Shown in pieces: positions 35,852-44,500 of a DNA stretch of 54,248 nucleotides. Each line of letters opens with the position of its first letter. Position 1 is the first letter of the stretch. The notes beneath the pieces are model-generated. The model worked only from the letters and a program-made list of their open reading frames with translations. It made no database searches and was not told the origin of the DNA. The stretch lies in NCBI GenBank assembly GCA_963922455.1, contig CAWUIO010000037.1, forward strand, positions 1-54,248. The letters run 5' to 3'. The position numbers and the translations under genes are program-made. This stretch comes from CAWUIO01 sp963922455. GTDB taxonomy: Bacteria > Bacteroidota > Bacteroidia > Cytophagales > Microscillaceae.

Positions 35852-36619
35852 ATGTTAAAACCGGACAAAAAGCCCTCCTCACAGCAAGATTTTGCTAAAT
35901 TACGCGCCGTTAACAATCTGGGTATGCAGGATATTCCATCCCTATGGGTGATTATCCCGGCTTATAACGAAGAAGCTTCCGTTGGGAAGGTAATACGGGA
36001 TATTCCTCGGGATCGACTTAAAGAAATCGTCTTGGTAGACAATAATTCGCGGGATGCCACCGGGCGGGTAGCCTTAGAGGCGGGCGCCACGGTCTTGTCG
36101 GAAAAACGCCAAGGTTACGGATATGCCTGCCTCAAAGGCATCGAGTACGTCAAAGGACTGGCTGAGCCCCAAGACATCGTGGTATTTTTGGATGCTGACT
36201 ATTCGGACCATCCCGATCAAATGCCCGACGTGACCCGGCCAATTTATGAAGATGGAGTAGACATGGTGATTGGCTCTAGGGCTTTGGGAGTAAGAGAAAA
36301 AGGGGCGATGATGCCTCAGCAGATATTTGGTAATTGGCTAGCTACTACCTTGATCCGTTGGTTTTATAAGACTCGCTTTACCGACTTGGGGCCTTTTCGG
36401 GCCATTCGTATGCAAAAGTTGATCGAGTTGGATATGCAAGATAAAACCTATGGCTGGACAGTAGAAATGCAGCTCAAAGCTGCCAAACAAAAACTAAAAG
36501 TAGCCGAAGTTCCGGTCAAGTACCGTAAACGCATTGGTGTATCCAAGGTATCGGGCACGGTCAAAGGAACTTTGATGGCGGGTTACAAGATTATTTGGAC
36601 AATTTTCAAATATTTGTAA
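35852..36619 (+). CDS. GT2 polyprenol-phosphate sugar synthase-like glycosyltransferase
   Basis: A 255-residue GT-A enzyme of the dolichol/polyprenyl-phosphate mannose synthase type: WVIIPAYNEEASVGKVIRDI, IVLVDNNSRDATG, FLDADYSDHPDQM, VIGSRALG and GWTVEMQLKAAKQKLKVAEV. It would make a lipid-linked sugar donor at the cytoplasmic face. The frame could also start at a GTG at 35813, but that start would run through the hairpin at 35818. The ATG at 35852 is preceded by AAAGG and is preferred. A lipid-linked donor fits use by the GT87-like transferase three genes on. Confidence 0.88.
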   Translation: MLKPDKKPSSQQDFAKLRAVNNLGMQDIPSLWVIIPAYNEEASVGKVIRDIPRDRLKEIVLVDNNSRDATGRVALEAGATVLSEKRQGYGYACLKGIEYVKGLAEPQDIVVFLDADYSDHPDQMPDVTRPIYEDGVDMVIGSRALGVREKGAMMPQQIFGNWLATTLIRWFYKTRFTDLGPFRAIRMQKLIELDMQDKTYGWTVEMQLKAAKQKLKVAEVPVKYRKRIGVSKVSGTVKGTLMAGYKIIWTIFKYL

Positions 36620-36715
36620 GCACCAATCCATACATCATGAAAACAAGCAGGTTTTATATATCTGCTTTCAAGCTTTAATTTATGAATTTCACCGGCCGGT
36701 TGGGCCACGTATGTA

Positions 36716-38197
36716 ATGGAACTCTTACTGATCATTTTATACAGTTTTTTTATTGTATTTATCTTCTCCTATAGTCTTATTCAGCTACATCTGGTATGGC
36801 TTTATCGGAAATATCAAAAAAAGGCGGCTTCAGGGCCTGATTTTTCAAGAAACCCTGATTTTGTACCTATGGTTACGGTTCAACTGCCCATTTACAATGA
36901 GCTTTACGTAGTTGAGAGGCTTATTCGGTCCGTGGCGGCCTTTGATTGGCCCCAAGATCGTCTTGAGATCCAAATTCTAGACGACTCCAATGATGCAACC
37001 GTAGATATCATTGCCCGCGAGGTAGCTCATTTTCAAAAAGAAGGTTTTGCTATCCAACACGTACGCCGCGACAATCGCCAAGGTTTTAAAGCCGGCGCCC
37101 TGGCCTATGGTACAGCCCTGGCTCAAGGAGATTATATCGCGATTTTTGATGCTGATTTTATCCCCCGCCCAGACTTTTTGCAAAAAACGATACCTTATTT
37201 TCAAGATCCGGAAATTGGGGTGGTACAGACTCGCTGGGAGCATCTTAACGAAGGCTATTCTTTGCTTACCAAACTGCAAGCTTTTGCGCTCGACGCGCAT
37301 TTTACGATTGAGCAAACGGGTCGTAATCACGGGCATCACTTTATTAACTTTAACGGTACAGCTGGCGTTTGGCGAAAAGATTGCATTCAGGAAGCTGGGG
37401 GCTGGCAGTCGGATACCCTAACCGAAGACCTAGACCTCAGTTACCGGGCCCAGCTCAAAGGTTGGAAGTTTAAGTACCTGATGGAAGTGGGCACTCCTGC
37501 TGAACTGCCGGTGGCCGTAAATGCTATGAAGACCCAGCAATTTCGTTGGACCAAAGGCGCAGCCGAATGCACCCGCAAAAATCTAGGCCGGGTGCTTAGA
37601 GCCCGTGGATTAGACCTAGGTACTAAATTGCACGCTATTTTTCACTTGATGAATAGTTTTGTATTTGTTTGCGTAGCGGCTATTTCTCTTTTAAGTATCC
37701 CTATTTTGTGGATCAAGAACAGCTTTCCCGAGTACCGCCTGCTTTTTCAGTACGGTTCGGTTTTTTTGGTTAGTATGCTCTTTCTCTCCTATTATTATTG
37801 GAACTCTTATTCTTTGGAAGAGAAAAAACGACCTTTCCGTATTTTCCATTTTATCAAGCGTTTTCTGCTCTTTTTGGCTATATCCATGGGCTTTTCCCTA
37901 CATAATGCACTCGCTGTGATTGAGGGTTATATAGGCCGGAAAACTCCTTTTGTGCGCACGCCTAAGTTTAATGTTCGCCAAAAGACTGATACGTGGCAGG
38001 GTAATATCTATTTGCGCTACCGCGTGGGGATTCTTACCTGGGTTGAGGGTTTGCTGGCCCTGTATTTTATTGGAGGTATTGTCTTGGGCTTTTATTTGGA
38101 AGATTACGGGCTTATGCCCTTTCACTTGCTCTTGAGCTTTGGCTTTGGTTATATCTTTTTCTACACTTTTTACCATGCCCATGTGGCTCAAGGCTAA
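36716..38197 (+). CDS. Cellulose-synthase-like GT2 (processive) glycosyltransferase
   Basis: A 493-residue membrane glycosyltransferase. Two N-terminal hydrophobic stretches precede a GT-A domain with VTVQLPIYNELYVVERLIRS, EIQILDDSNDATV, AIFDADFIPRPDF, TEDLDLSYRAQLKGW and the Q-x-x-RW motif (QQFRWTKGAAE). C-terminal membrane helices follow. This is the layout of bacterial cellulose and glucomannan synthase-like enzymes that elongate beta-glycans while moving them across the membrane. No PilZ domain or BcsB-like partner is seen. The product is unknown. Confidence 0.9.
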   Translation: MELLLIILYSFFIVFIFSYSLIQLHLVWLYRKYQKKAASGPDFSRNPDFVPMVTVQLPIYNELYVVERLIRSVAAFDWPQDRLEIQILDDSNDATVDIIAREVAHFQKEGFAIQHVRRDNRQGFKAGALAYGTALAQGDYIAIFDADFIPRPDFLQKTIPYFQDPEIGVVQTRWEHLNEGYSLLTKLQAFALDAHFTIEQTGRNHGHHFINFNGTAGVWRKDCIQEAGGWQSDTLTEDLDLSYRAQLKGWKFKYLMEVGTPAELPVAVNAMKTQQFRWTKGAAECTRKNLGRVLRARGLDLGTKLHAIFHLMNSFVFVCVAAISLLSIPILWIKNSFPEYRLLFQYGSVFLVSMLFLSYYYWNSYSLEEKKRPFRIFHFIKRFLLFLAISMGFSLHNALAVIEGYIGRKTPFVRTPKFNVRQKTDTWQGNIYLRYRVGILTWVEGLLALYFIGGIVLGFYLEDYGLMPFHLLLSFGFGYIFFYTFYHAHVAQG

Positions 38198-39626
38198 GCC
38201 CAATGCTCTTTGGGGGAATATCCTTATGGGCTTAACTAGCTTACTTATTTACAGCTACTTGGCCTATTTTCTAAACCGTCAGGATTTTTGGACCTACGGG
38301 GCTGGTTTTGCCACACTCAGTTTTTTTTATCTCTATCAAATTAGTCCTTTGCTGGGGGGGAGTCCTATGGCTTCCTCTCTCTGTCGGCGTTTGCTTCTTT
38401 GGGCCACCCTTTATCGTTTGATTATGTTGGCGGCCCTTCCTCAGTTATCAGACGATTACTACCGTTTTTACTGGGACGGCTTACTCTTATCTTCTGGTCA
38501 TAATCCTTATCTGCACCTCCCTCGTGACTTAATCGAGAAACCCCAGCCTGGGCTTCCTGTGATGGATACCGAGCTTTTCGCCTTACTCAATTCACCCGAT
38601 TACTACACAGTATACCCTCCTGTCAACCAGGCCATCTTTGCCTTGGGGGCTGGTATTTTCCCTCATACCATTCAGGGAGCGGTTTGGCTGATGCGCCTGG
38701 TACTTATCTTGGCTGACCTGGCTATTTTTGGTATGGGTATGGTCATACTCACTTACTTAGGCCGGGATCCTGCTTGGGTTCTCTTGTACGCGCTAAACCC
38801 GCTGGTCATTCTTGAGCTGACGGGCAATTTGCACTTTGAAGGCCTGGTTTTGGCTTTGGGCATGGCTTCCTTTTATTTTGCCCTCAACCTAAGGGCTTCG
38901 GCGAGTTTTGCCTCATCTAAGCTATCTTTTTCTGGGCCTTCCCTGCTTCTGGCAAGTATTTTTTATGCCCTGGCTATCAGTACCAAATTGATCCCTTTGA
39001 TTTTCTTGCCGGTTTTGGGCTGGGCCCTTGCCCGATCTTGGGAAGGCTCCTGGCTTAGTCGGTGGTCTCGGGTTGCCGTTGTGTATGCCCTGGTAGGCTT
39101 CTTTACAGTTTTGACTTTCTTGCCTTTTTTAGACTTAGCCTCCCTGGCCAATCAAGGGAAGAGTGTTGCCCTTTACTTTGGGAGTTTTGAGTTTAATGCC
39201 AGTATTTACTATCTGGTGCGGGCTTGGGGTTATTGGGTGTATGGCTATAATATCATCGCGCAGGCCGGTAGGGTTTTGTCGTTCCTCAATCTTTTCGGGA
39301 TCTTGCTTTTATCTTGGCTACCCAAACGCCTCCTGGCCTGGTCTCTTCCCGAGCGGATGTTACTTATCATCAGTTTGCACTACTTTATGAGTACTACGGT
39401 ACATCCTTGGTATATTATCTATCCCTTGTTGCTTTCTTTATTCACTCCTTTTCGCTATGCTTTGGTTTGGTCTTTGGTAGTTTCGCTTAGCTACTCGGCC
39501 TACCGACACGCCGATTATCAAGAAAATCTCTATGCCGTGGCCTTGGAATACCTTTTGGTTTTTGGCTTTCTATTCTGGGACATTTTGCGCCGCAATAACA
39601 CTAGGCTTCATTCTGCCACTCCTTAA
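38139..39626 (+). CDS. GT87-like polyprenol-phosphate-dependent membrane mannosyltransferase
   Basis: A 495-residue integral membrane protein with about ten to twelve hydrophobic segments. The outside loop LPQLSDDYYRFYWDGLLLSS, with its acidic pair, and the YYTVYPPVNQAIFAL segment are typical of GT-C (GT87/ArnT-like) transferases, which use lipid-phosphate sugars. The frame overlaps the end of the preceding gene by 59 bases. An in-frame ATG at 38175 (overlap 23 bases) is an alternative start, giving 483 residues. Either way the two genes are tightly linked. The donor may be made by the synthase at 35852. Confidence 0.82.
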   Translation: MALVISFSTLFTMPMWLKAKPNALWGNILMGLTSLLIYSYLAYFLNRQDFWTYGAGFATLSFFYLYQISPLLGGSPMASSLCRRLLLWATLYRLIMLAALPQLSDDYYRFYWDGLLLSSGHNPYLHLPRDLIEKPQPGLPVMDTELFALLNSPDYYTVYPPVNQAIFALGAGIFPHTIQGAVWLMRLVLILADLAIFGMGMVILTYLGRDPAWVLLYALNPLVILELTGNLHFEGLVLALGMASFYFALNLRASASFASSKLSFSGPSLLLASIFYALAISTKLIPLIFLPVLGWALARSWEGSWLSRWSRVAVVYALVGFFTVLTFLPFLDLASLANQGKSVALYFGSFEFNASIYYLVRAWGYWVYGYNIIAQAGRVLSFLNLFGILLLSWLPKRLLAWSLPERMLLIISLHYFMSTTVHPWYIIYPLLLSLFTPFRYALVWSLVVSLSYSAYRHADYQENLYAVALEYLLVFGFLFWDILRRNNTRLHSATP

Positions 39627-39786
39627 GCCCTATTTTCCCCGTCATTTCCTTGTTAATATCATTCTGTTAACATTGTCACAGGCAACGCTTCTCTCAATTT
39701 TCTGGTAACCAGAGTAAAGCTTACAATATAATTAGCACAACTTCGTATTTAAAAAAACTTTATGAAAGACTTATTAATGAAAACCT

Positions 39787-40020
39787 ATGAATTCTTCTTT
39801 CCAACCTCCTTACGATCCGATGGAGGAACTCTTTCGCCAAAACCTGGGAGAATACCCTTGGAACTTCCGAGAGCATGATTGGCAAAAACTTGAAAAAAAA
39901 TTAAAAGAAACCGAAGAAAATCGGTTACGCAGTTGGTTTGCCCAACAAGCCCAACATTTTTTAAATATGTTTCATTTTTTTATGAGCCTTTTGAGCATTC
40001 CGGTCACCAGTTTTGTCTAG
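39787..40020 (+). CDS. Small 77-residue protein, unknown function
   Basis: A 77-residue frame with an acidic/amphipathic N-terminal part (PMEELFRQNLGEYPWNFREH, then DWQKLEKKLKE) and a hydrophobic C-terminal part (FLNMFHFFMSLLSIPVTSFV), which could be a single membrane segment. The N-terminal part resembles the cytoplasmic start of larger Bacteroidota membrane proteins, in which a 'W..LE..L' segment precedes a membrane helix. It may therefore be a short family member or a truncated remnant. A good terminator 40 bases downstream supports a real transcript. Confidence 0.5.
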   Translation: MNSSFQPPYDPMEELFRQNLGEYPWNFREHDWQKLEKKLKETEENRLRSWFAQQAQHFLNMFHFFMSLLSIPVTSFV

Positions 40021-40059
40021 CGACTTGATCAAAACACAGTATGATTTTTCGTTTCACGG

Positions 40060-40097
40060 AGCGGCCGTCCCTAAGGGAAGGCCGCTTATTTTTTGGA
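40060..40097 (+). terminator. Rho-independent terminator after the small gene
   Basis: AGCGGCC (40060-40066) pairs with GGCCGCT (40080-40086), with an inner TCCC/GGGA pairing. TATTTTTT follows. Confidence 0.85.
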
Positions 40098-40237
40098 TTA
40101 TCTCTCCCTGCAATATCTAGGATTTTTTAGGGTTTACCCAGGCACATTGGCTCAGGTTTTGCTTGCACATAACATATACAAGCGGGATTCTACTATTTTT
40201 TTGAAACAGCCATTCACCGTTTACTTTTATCACCCTT

Positions 40238-40510
40238 ATGGAAACAGTTAGAATCCGCACCCAAGCCGGGGAACCGACCGGACTTAGCTTTCAGGTTCCC
40301 GTTCGCCAAAACCTTTACATTGCGGTAGTAGACCGCCTGCAAAAACGAGTCTTGACCGCTCGGGGCTTTATTGATGGGCAGCACGCCGCTGGCACCTGGA
40401 GAATGTTTATCTACTCCTATTTCGGGCAAAAAACCTCTATCTTGATGGTCTCCCGTACTGGCCGCATCATCCGGGTAGAGACGCCTCCGGGTTCTGAAAA
40501 GGCGAAGTAA
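40238..40510 (+). CDS. Hypothetical small basic protein (90 residues)
   Basis: A 90-residue frame with gene-like composition: METVRIRTQAGEPTGLSFQV at the start, alternating hydrophobic residues (NLYIAVVDRLQKRVLTARGF and KTSILMVSRTGRIIRVETPP), and a basic overall charge. It looks all-beta with no signal peptide. I do not recognise the family. An opposite-strand frame overlaps it but looks less protein-like. The 280 bases downstream (40511-40789) hold only inverted repeats, notably AGCGTTTAT with ATAAACGCT, and no further gene. Confidence 0.45.
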   Translation: METVRIRTQAGEPTGLSFQVPVRQNLYIAVVDRLQKRVLTARGFIDGQHAAGTWRMFIYSYFGQKTSILMVSRTGRIIRVETPPGSEKAK

Positions 40511-40789
40511 TGCTCTCTTCTTCACCGCTATGCATCATTCTAAATCTAAGAAGAGCATTATTTTGACAAAAGCCTGGGGCTGCCTCCGTCGAGAGGGAGT
40601 CTCAGGCTTGTGAGATAAACAGGTAGCGCCGGGCTTAGGGCAGCGTTTATCCTCTAGGAACCTACCGCTCTGCCCTTCCGTCAAGAAACTCTGTAAATAA
40701 ACGCTAAGCAGTATATACGCGGAAATCGCTTTTAAAACCGGGTATTTATCACTATTATGTAGGTATTGTTTATCATAACCCTTCTGCTT

Positions 40790-41290
40790 ATGCGACAACA
40801 CTACTTTTTGTTCTTTTTAATTTTACTCGTTGGCCCTGTTTGGGCCCAGGAAGATTGTGCGTGCTGTACCCCCAATCACCAAGCCTTTGATTTTTGGGTA
40901 GGCGATTGGCTTGTGTACGACACCCTTGAAAACAGGTTGGGAGAAAATCTGATTCAAAAGCTCACTAAGAATTGCATCATCCAAGAAAACTGGACGGGTG
41001 CTTCGGGCACCACCGGAAGTAGCTATAATTACTACAATGCCCAAGACAAAACCTGGAACCAAGTCTGGGTAGACGACCAGGGCAATCCCTTGGTCTTGCA
41101 AGGAAAAGCCAGCCCTGGTAAGATGGTCATGCGCAGTGCCCTCAAAACGGGCCAGTCTGGTAAGTACTTCGACCAAATTACCTGGAGTAAAAACCCTGAC
41201 GGTACGGTTACCCAGTTATGGGAAACCCTAGATACCGAAGGAAAATTGCTTAGCGTACTCTTCAAAGGGATTTACCGAAGGCGTGAATAA
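40790..41290 (+). CDS. Secreted protein of the 'FDFWVGDW' type, unknown function
   Basis: A 166-residue protein with a clear signal peptide (MRQHYFLFFLILLVGPVWA, then QEDCACC). The mature part has HQAFDFWVGDWLVYDTLE, a run of beta strands, and IQENWTGASGTTGSSYNYYN and WNQVWVDDQGNPLVLQGKA. This is a recurrent Bacteroidota/Proteobacteria family of calycin-like small proteins, usually left hypothetical. The frame extends eight codons upstream, but the ATG at 40790 gives the clean signal peptide and is preferred. Element copy 7 follows 160 bases downstream. Confidence 0.8.
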   Translation: MRQHYFLFFLILLVGPVWAQEDCACCTPNHQAFDFWVGDWLVYDTLENRLGENLIQKLTKNCIIQENWTGASGTTGSSYNYYNAQDKTWNQVWVDDQGNPLVLQGKASPGKMVMRSALKTGQSGKYFDQITWSKNPDGTVTQLWETLDTEGKLLSVLFKGIYRRRE

Positions 41291-41450
41291 GAATAGAATC
41301 CATTGTGAGACGAGGGCTGAGGGGAGACACGTAACTGCCAAGAACTTCGGGATGCAAACGGGTTCGAGGGGGCTCAGGGTAGCCAATCGAGATGCGCAAG
41401 AAAAAATCTCTCCTCTCACTGCTCTACTCTTTCCTCTCTCCTCAAAAAAT

Positions 41451-41580
41451 GGCTGAGGGATAGAGCGGCATGTTTGAGCTCGCCGCTGGTATGCGGGAAG
41501 GCCAGCGAGTAGCGAAAGCCCGACCCTGGCGGCACTCCCTGATCTAAGGGCTAGGGACTCCCCTCGCCAGGGGCAGCCCC
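41451..41580 (+). repeat. Dispersed structured element, copy 7
   Basis: It ends 8 bases from the stop of the giant minus-strand gene. The outer stem is GGCTG/CAGCC. The inner stem is CCCTGGCG/CGCCAGGG, a third sequence version of the same helix. The core is CGAGTAGCGAAAGCCCG. A long pyrimidine-rich tract (about 41399-41450) precedes it. Confidence 0.9.
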
Positions 41581-41588
41581 TGAATGGT

Positions 41589-44500
41589 TTACTGTCGAAT
41601 CAGACGGATAAGCCCCTGGCCAAATTCAGTTTTGAGTTCAAGCAAATAAAAGCCCGAGGGAAGAGCATCCAGGTCTAATTCCTGAGAAAGAAGTTGGGTA
41701 GATTTTATCCCTTCCCATTGCTGAAATACTTGTCCGCGTACATCCAAAAGCTGTAACTGGTAAGCCCCACGGAAAGAGGCTTCTACCCTAAACTCCGTCT
41801 TGGACCCGGCCGGATTGGGGCTTAATTTCATGAGAGAGGATAAGTTTCTTTCTTCTAAGCCGGTGATATTGACGACGAGCAGGTTGGAGGTAAAGCTACA
41901 CGTACCTTCCTGAACCACAAGGAAATACGTACCATTTTGAGTGGGTGAATACCGGCTGCTTGTGGCATTGTCAATAGGATCAAAATTGAAGTACCACTGG
42001 TAGGCATCGGCATCATCCAGGGAGGATACCAGCTCGCCGTCCAGAAATGAAACGCTGACGGAGTCGTTTTGCTCTTGTACAATCACCACAACATCGTTAA
42101 TGGATTGGCGATTGCAAGTACTTCCCAGACCTACCGATACTTCACAGCGATAAGAGCCTTCCCGGTCGGCAAAAAAGGTTTGATCGGTAGCTCCGGATAT
42201 TGGAACATACACGAGCCCCGGTACACTGGGATCGTTTTTGAGCCATTGGTAACGGGCGCCAATAATCTCAGAACTTACCGAAAGAGTGGCAGATTTCCCG
42301 TTACAAATACTCACTTCATTACTGTTGGCATCATTTACCTGGACAATCACTTGGAGGTTGCAAATAGCCTGGGCGCTATCTACATCACTAGGAAGAGAAT
42401 TTCTTTGCGCGCAAGCCAGCACCCGGTAATAGTAGGTCTGGCCCTTTTCCAAATTTAAACTATCTATGTATAATTTATTTTCGGAGAGTATATTGTTTAA
42501 GACCGTATCGATGACTTGGAAGTCGGCCGGGACGTTGGTCAAGGAACGCTCAATTTTAAAGTAGGTCAGAGGAGAGGTTCCGTAGCTCCAATTAAGGTTG
42601 ATTTGCTGTTCGGAAACTGATTCGGCATCGAGGTCAAAAGGAGGAGGAGGCAAGGAAATTTGAAGGTTTTCGGGAGTAATAATCTGGGCGGTTTCCGAAA
42701 AGGTGGAGTTTCGTTCATTGCCCAGGGCCCGAACCCGGTAGGTATAGCCCAAATTGGCTAATACCGTATCCTGATAGGTGGTGATATTGCTATCTACTTG
42801 AGCTATTTCAATAAATTCTCCTTCAGTAAAAAGACTCCCCCGCTCGATGCTGAAACCAATTTCTCGGGTAGAATTGTCAGACCAACTGATATTGACCAAA
42901 TTGCTTGGATTGCTCTGGTCTAAGGACAAAGTGAGGTTATTGGGAGCTTTGATTACACTAAGGCTGGTAGAATCTGAACTGATATTACTAAATGCAGAGT
43001 TGCCCCGGTCATTAAAGGCCCGAACCTGATAAAAATAGCGGACGTTGGTGGATACATCGTCTAAATAGGTGTTGGTCTCCGGGGCTAAGTTTCCTTGAAG
43101 AAGCTGAAAGTTATTGGCATTGGCTTCCGAACGCCAGACTTCATACCCTAACTCATTGGGGGATTGATCCAACCAATTTAGCTCAATTTGCAGATTGGAA
43201 ACCGCCCTAGCAATAAGGTTTGTAGGTGTAAAAGGCGGCCCCAAAGAAACGGTATCGGAAAACTGGGAGGTATTGCCTAATGAATCGGTTGCCGAAGCAG
43301 TATATACCCGATCTACGACCGTAGTTTCTAGGACCCAGGTTCCTGTAGAAGTAGCCTGTACAGTTCCCAGGTAGATTTCACCTTGTCCGTCGGGGCAAAG
43401 GTCGTTGGCGTAAACATCAACCAAGGTAAGGGGAGAGCTGGTACCGTCAATGGAAAAAGGGTTAAGTTGGGTAATGAGGGGCCGGCTGATACTTTGATTC
43501 CCCCCGGCTTGTAGGCGTATTCCTTCTTGGCTATTGCAGAAGATACGGTTATTTCGGATATTATTTTGGATGGCCGTGATTCCACTTACCTCCACGCCAT
43601 TGAGTTGGTTGTAGGCGATAACATTGCCCGGCAAATTGATATCTCCCCCCACTTGATTATTGGGGCCATTTAGGGTAATTCCATTTCCTCCATTGGCTAA
43701 GGGGTTAAGCGTAGTAAGCTGTCCCGCATCGGTGGTGGTAGCTTGTACCCCTATTTGGTTACCTAAAATACGGTTATTGCTGGCCGAGGCCCCCAAGCGG
43801 ATTCCGTTACCTGCATTTCCAGAGATCAGGTTTCCGTCACCTTCTATATCGGAGCCAATGGTATTCCCAGAAGTAGTCCCACTGATTACGATGCCTTCGG
43901 CATTGGCCATGGGGTTGGTCCCGCTGCGGTCGGTGCCAATAAAGTTTCGAGAAATTTGATTAGTGCTCGCTCCCCCTCGGATTAAAACCCCTTCTTGTAG
44001 GTTACCCGAGATCAGGTTATCGGTGATTATATTGGCGTTTGAGGCTTCAATACGGACCCCTCTTTGATTGGCTTCGGCTAAGCTTCCATCCCTGGAAGAG
44101 CCCAATTGATTGCCGAGAATTGTGTTATTGCTTGCTCCGGTCAGAACAATGGCCTCAGTACATTCATTGATCGTATTGGATTCTACTAGGGCATTTTGAG
44201 AACTCATCTCTATCCCTGTAGTGAAATTTTGTATTTCAAAGCCTTTTACCCCTCCTCCGATACCACTTATACGAAAACCCAAGGCAAGATTGCCCCCACC
44301 ATTCAAAACAACGGCGGTATCCAAACTGGATCCGGGCTGAGTAGTGGCATCTACAGTAACCGCCGAGTTTATAAACGGCAATAGACTAGTCAGATTGATC
44401 TGCCAAGGGCCTTGACCGGGTAGCTGAAAACTGACCGTAGCTCCTCCGGCATTTAAAGCATTGGTCATGGCCCAGCGGAGTGAGCCTTGGCCATTATCTT

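Noticed and set aside
40511..40789. Possible tenth copy of the dispersed element (GGGGCTGCC and GGGCTTAGGG words)
   Set aside because: The conserved core CGAGTAGCGAAAGCCCG and paired ends are missing; only unrelated inverted repeats such as AGCGTTTAT/ATAAACGCT were seen.
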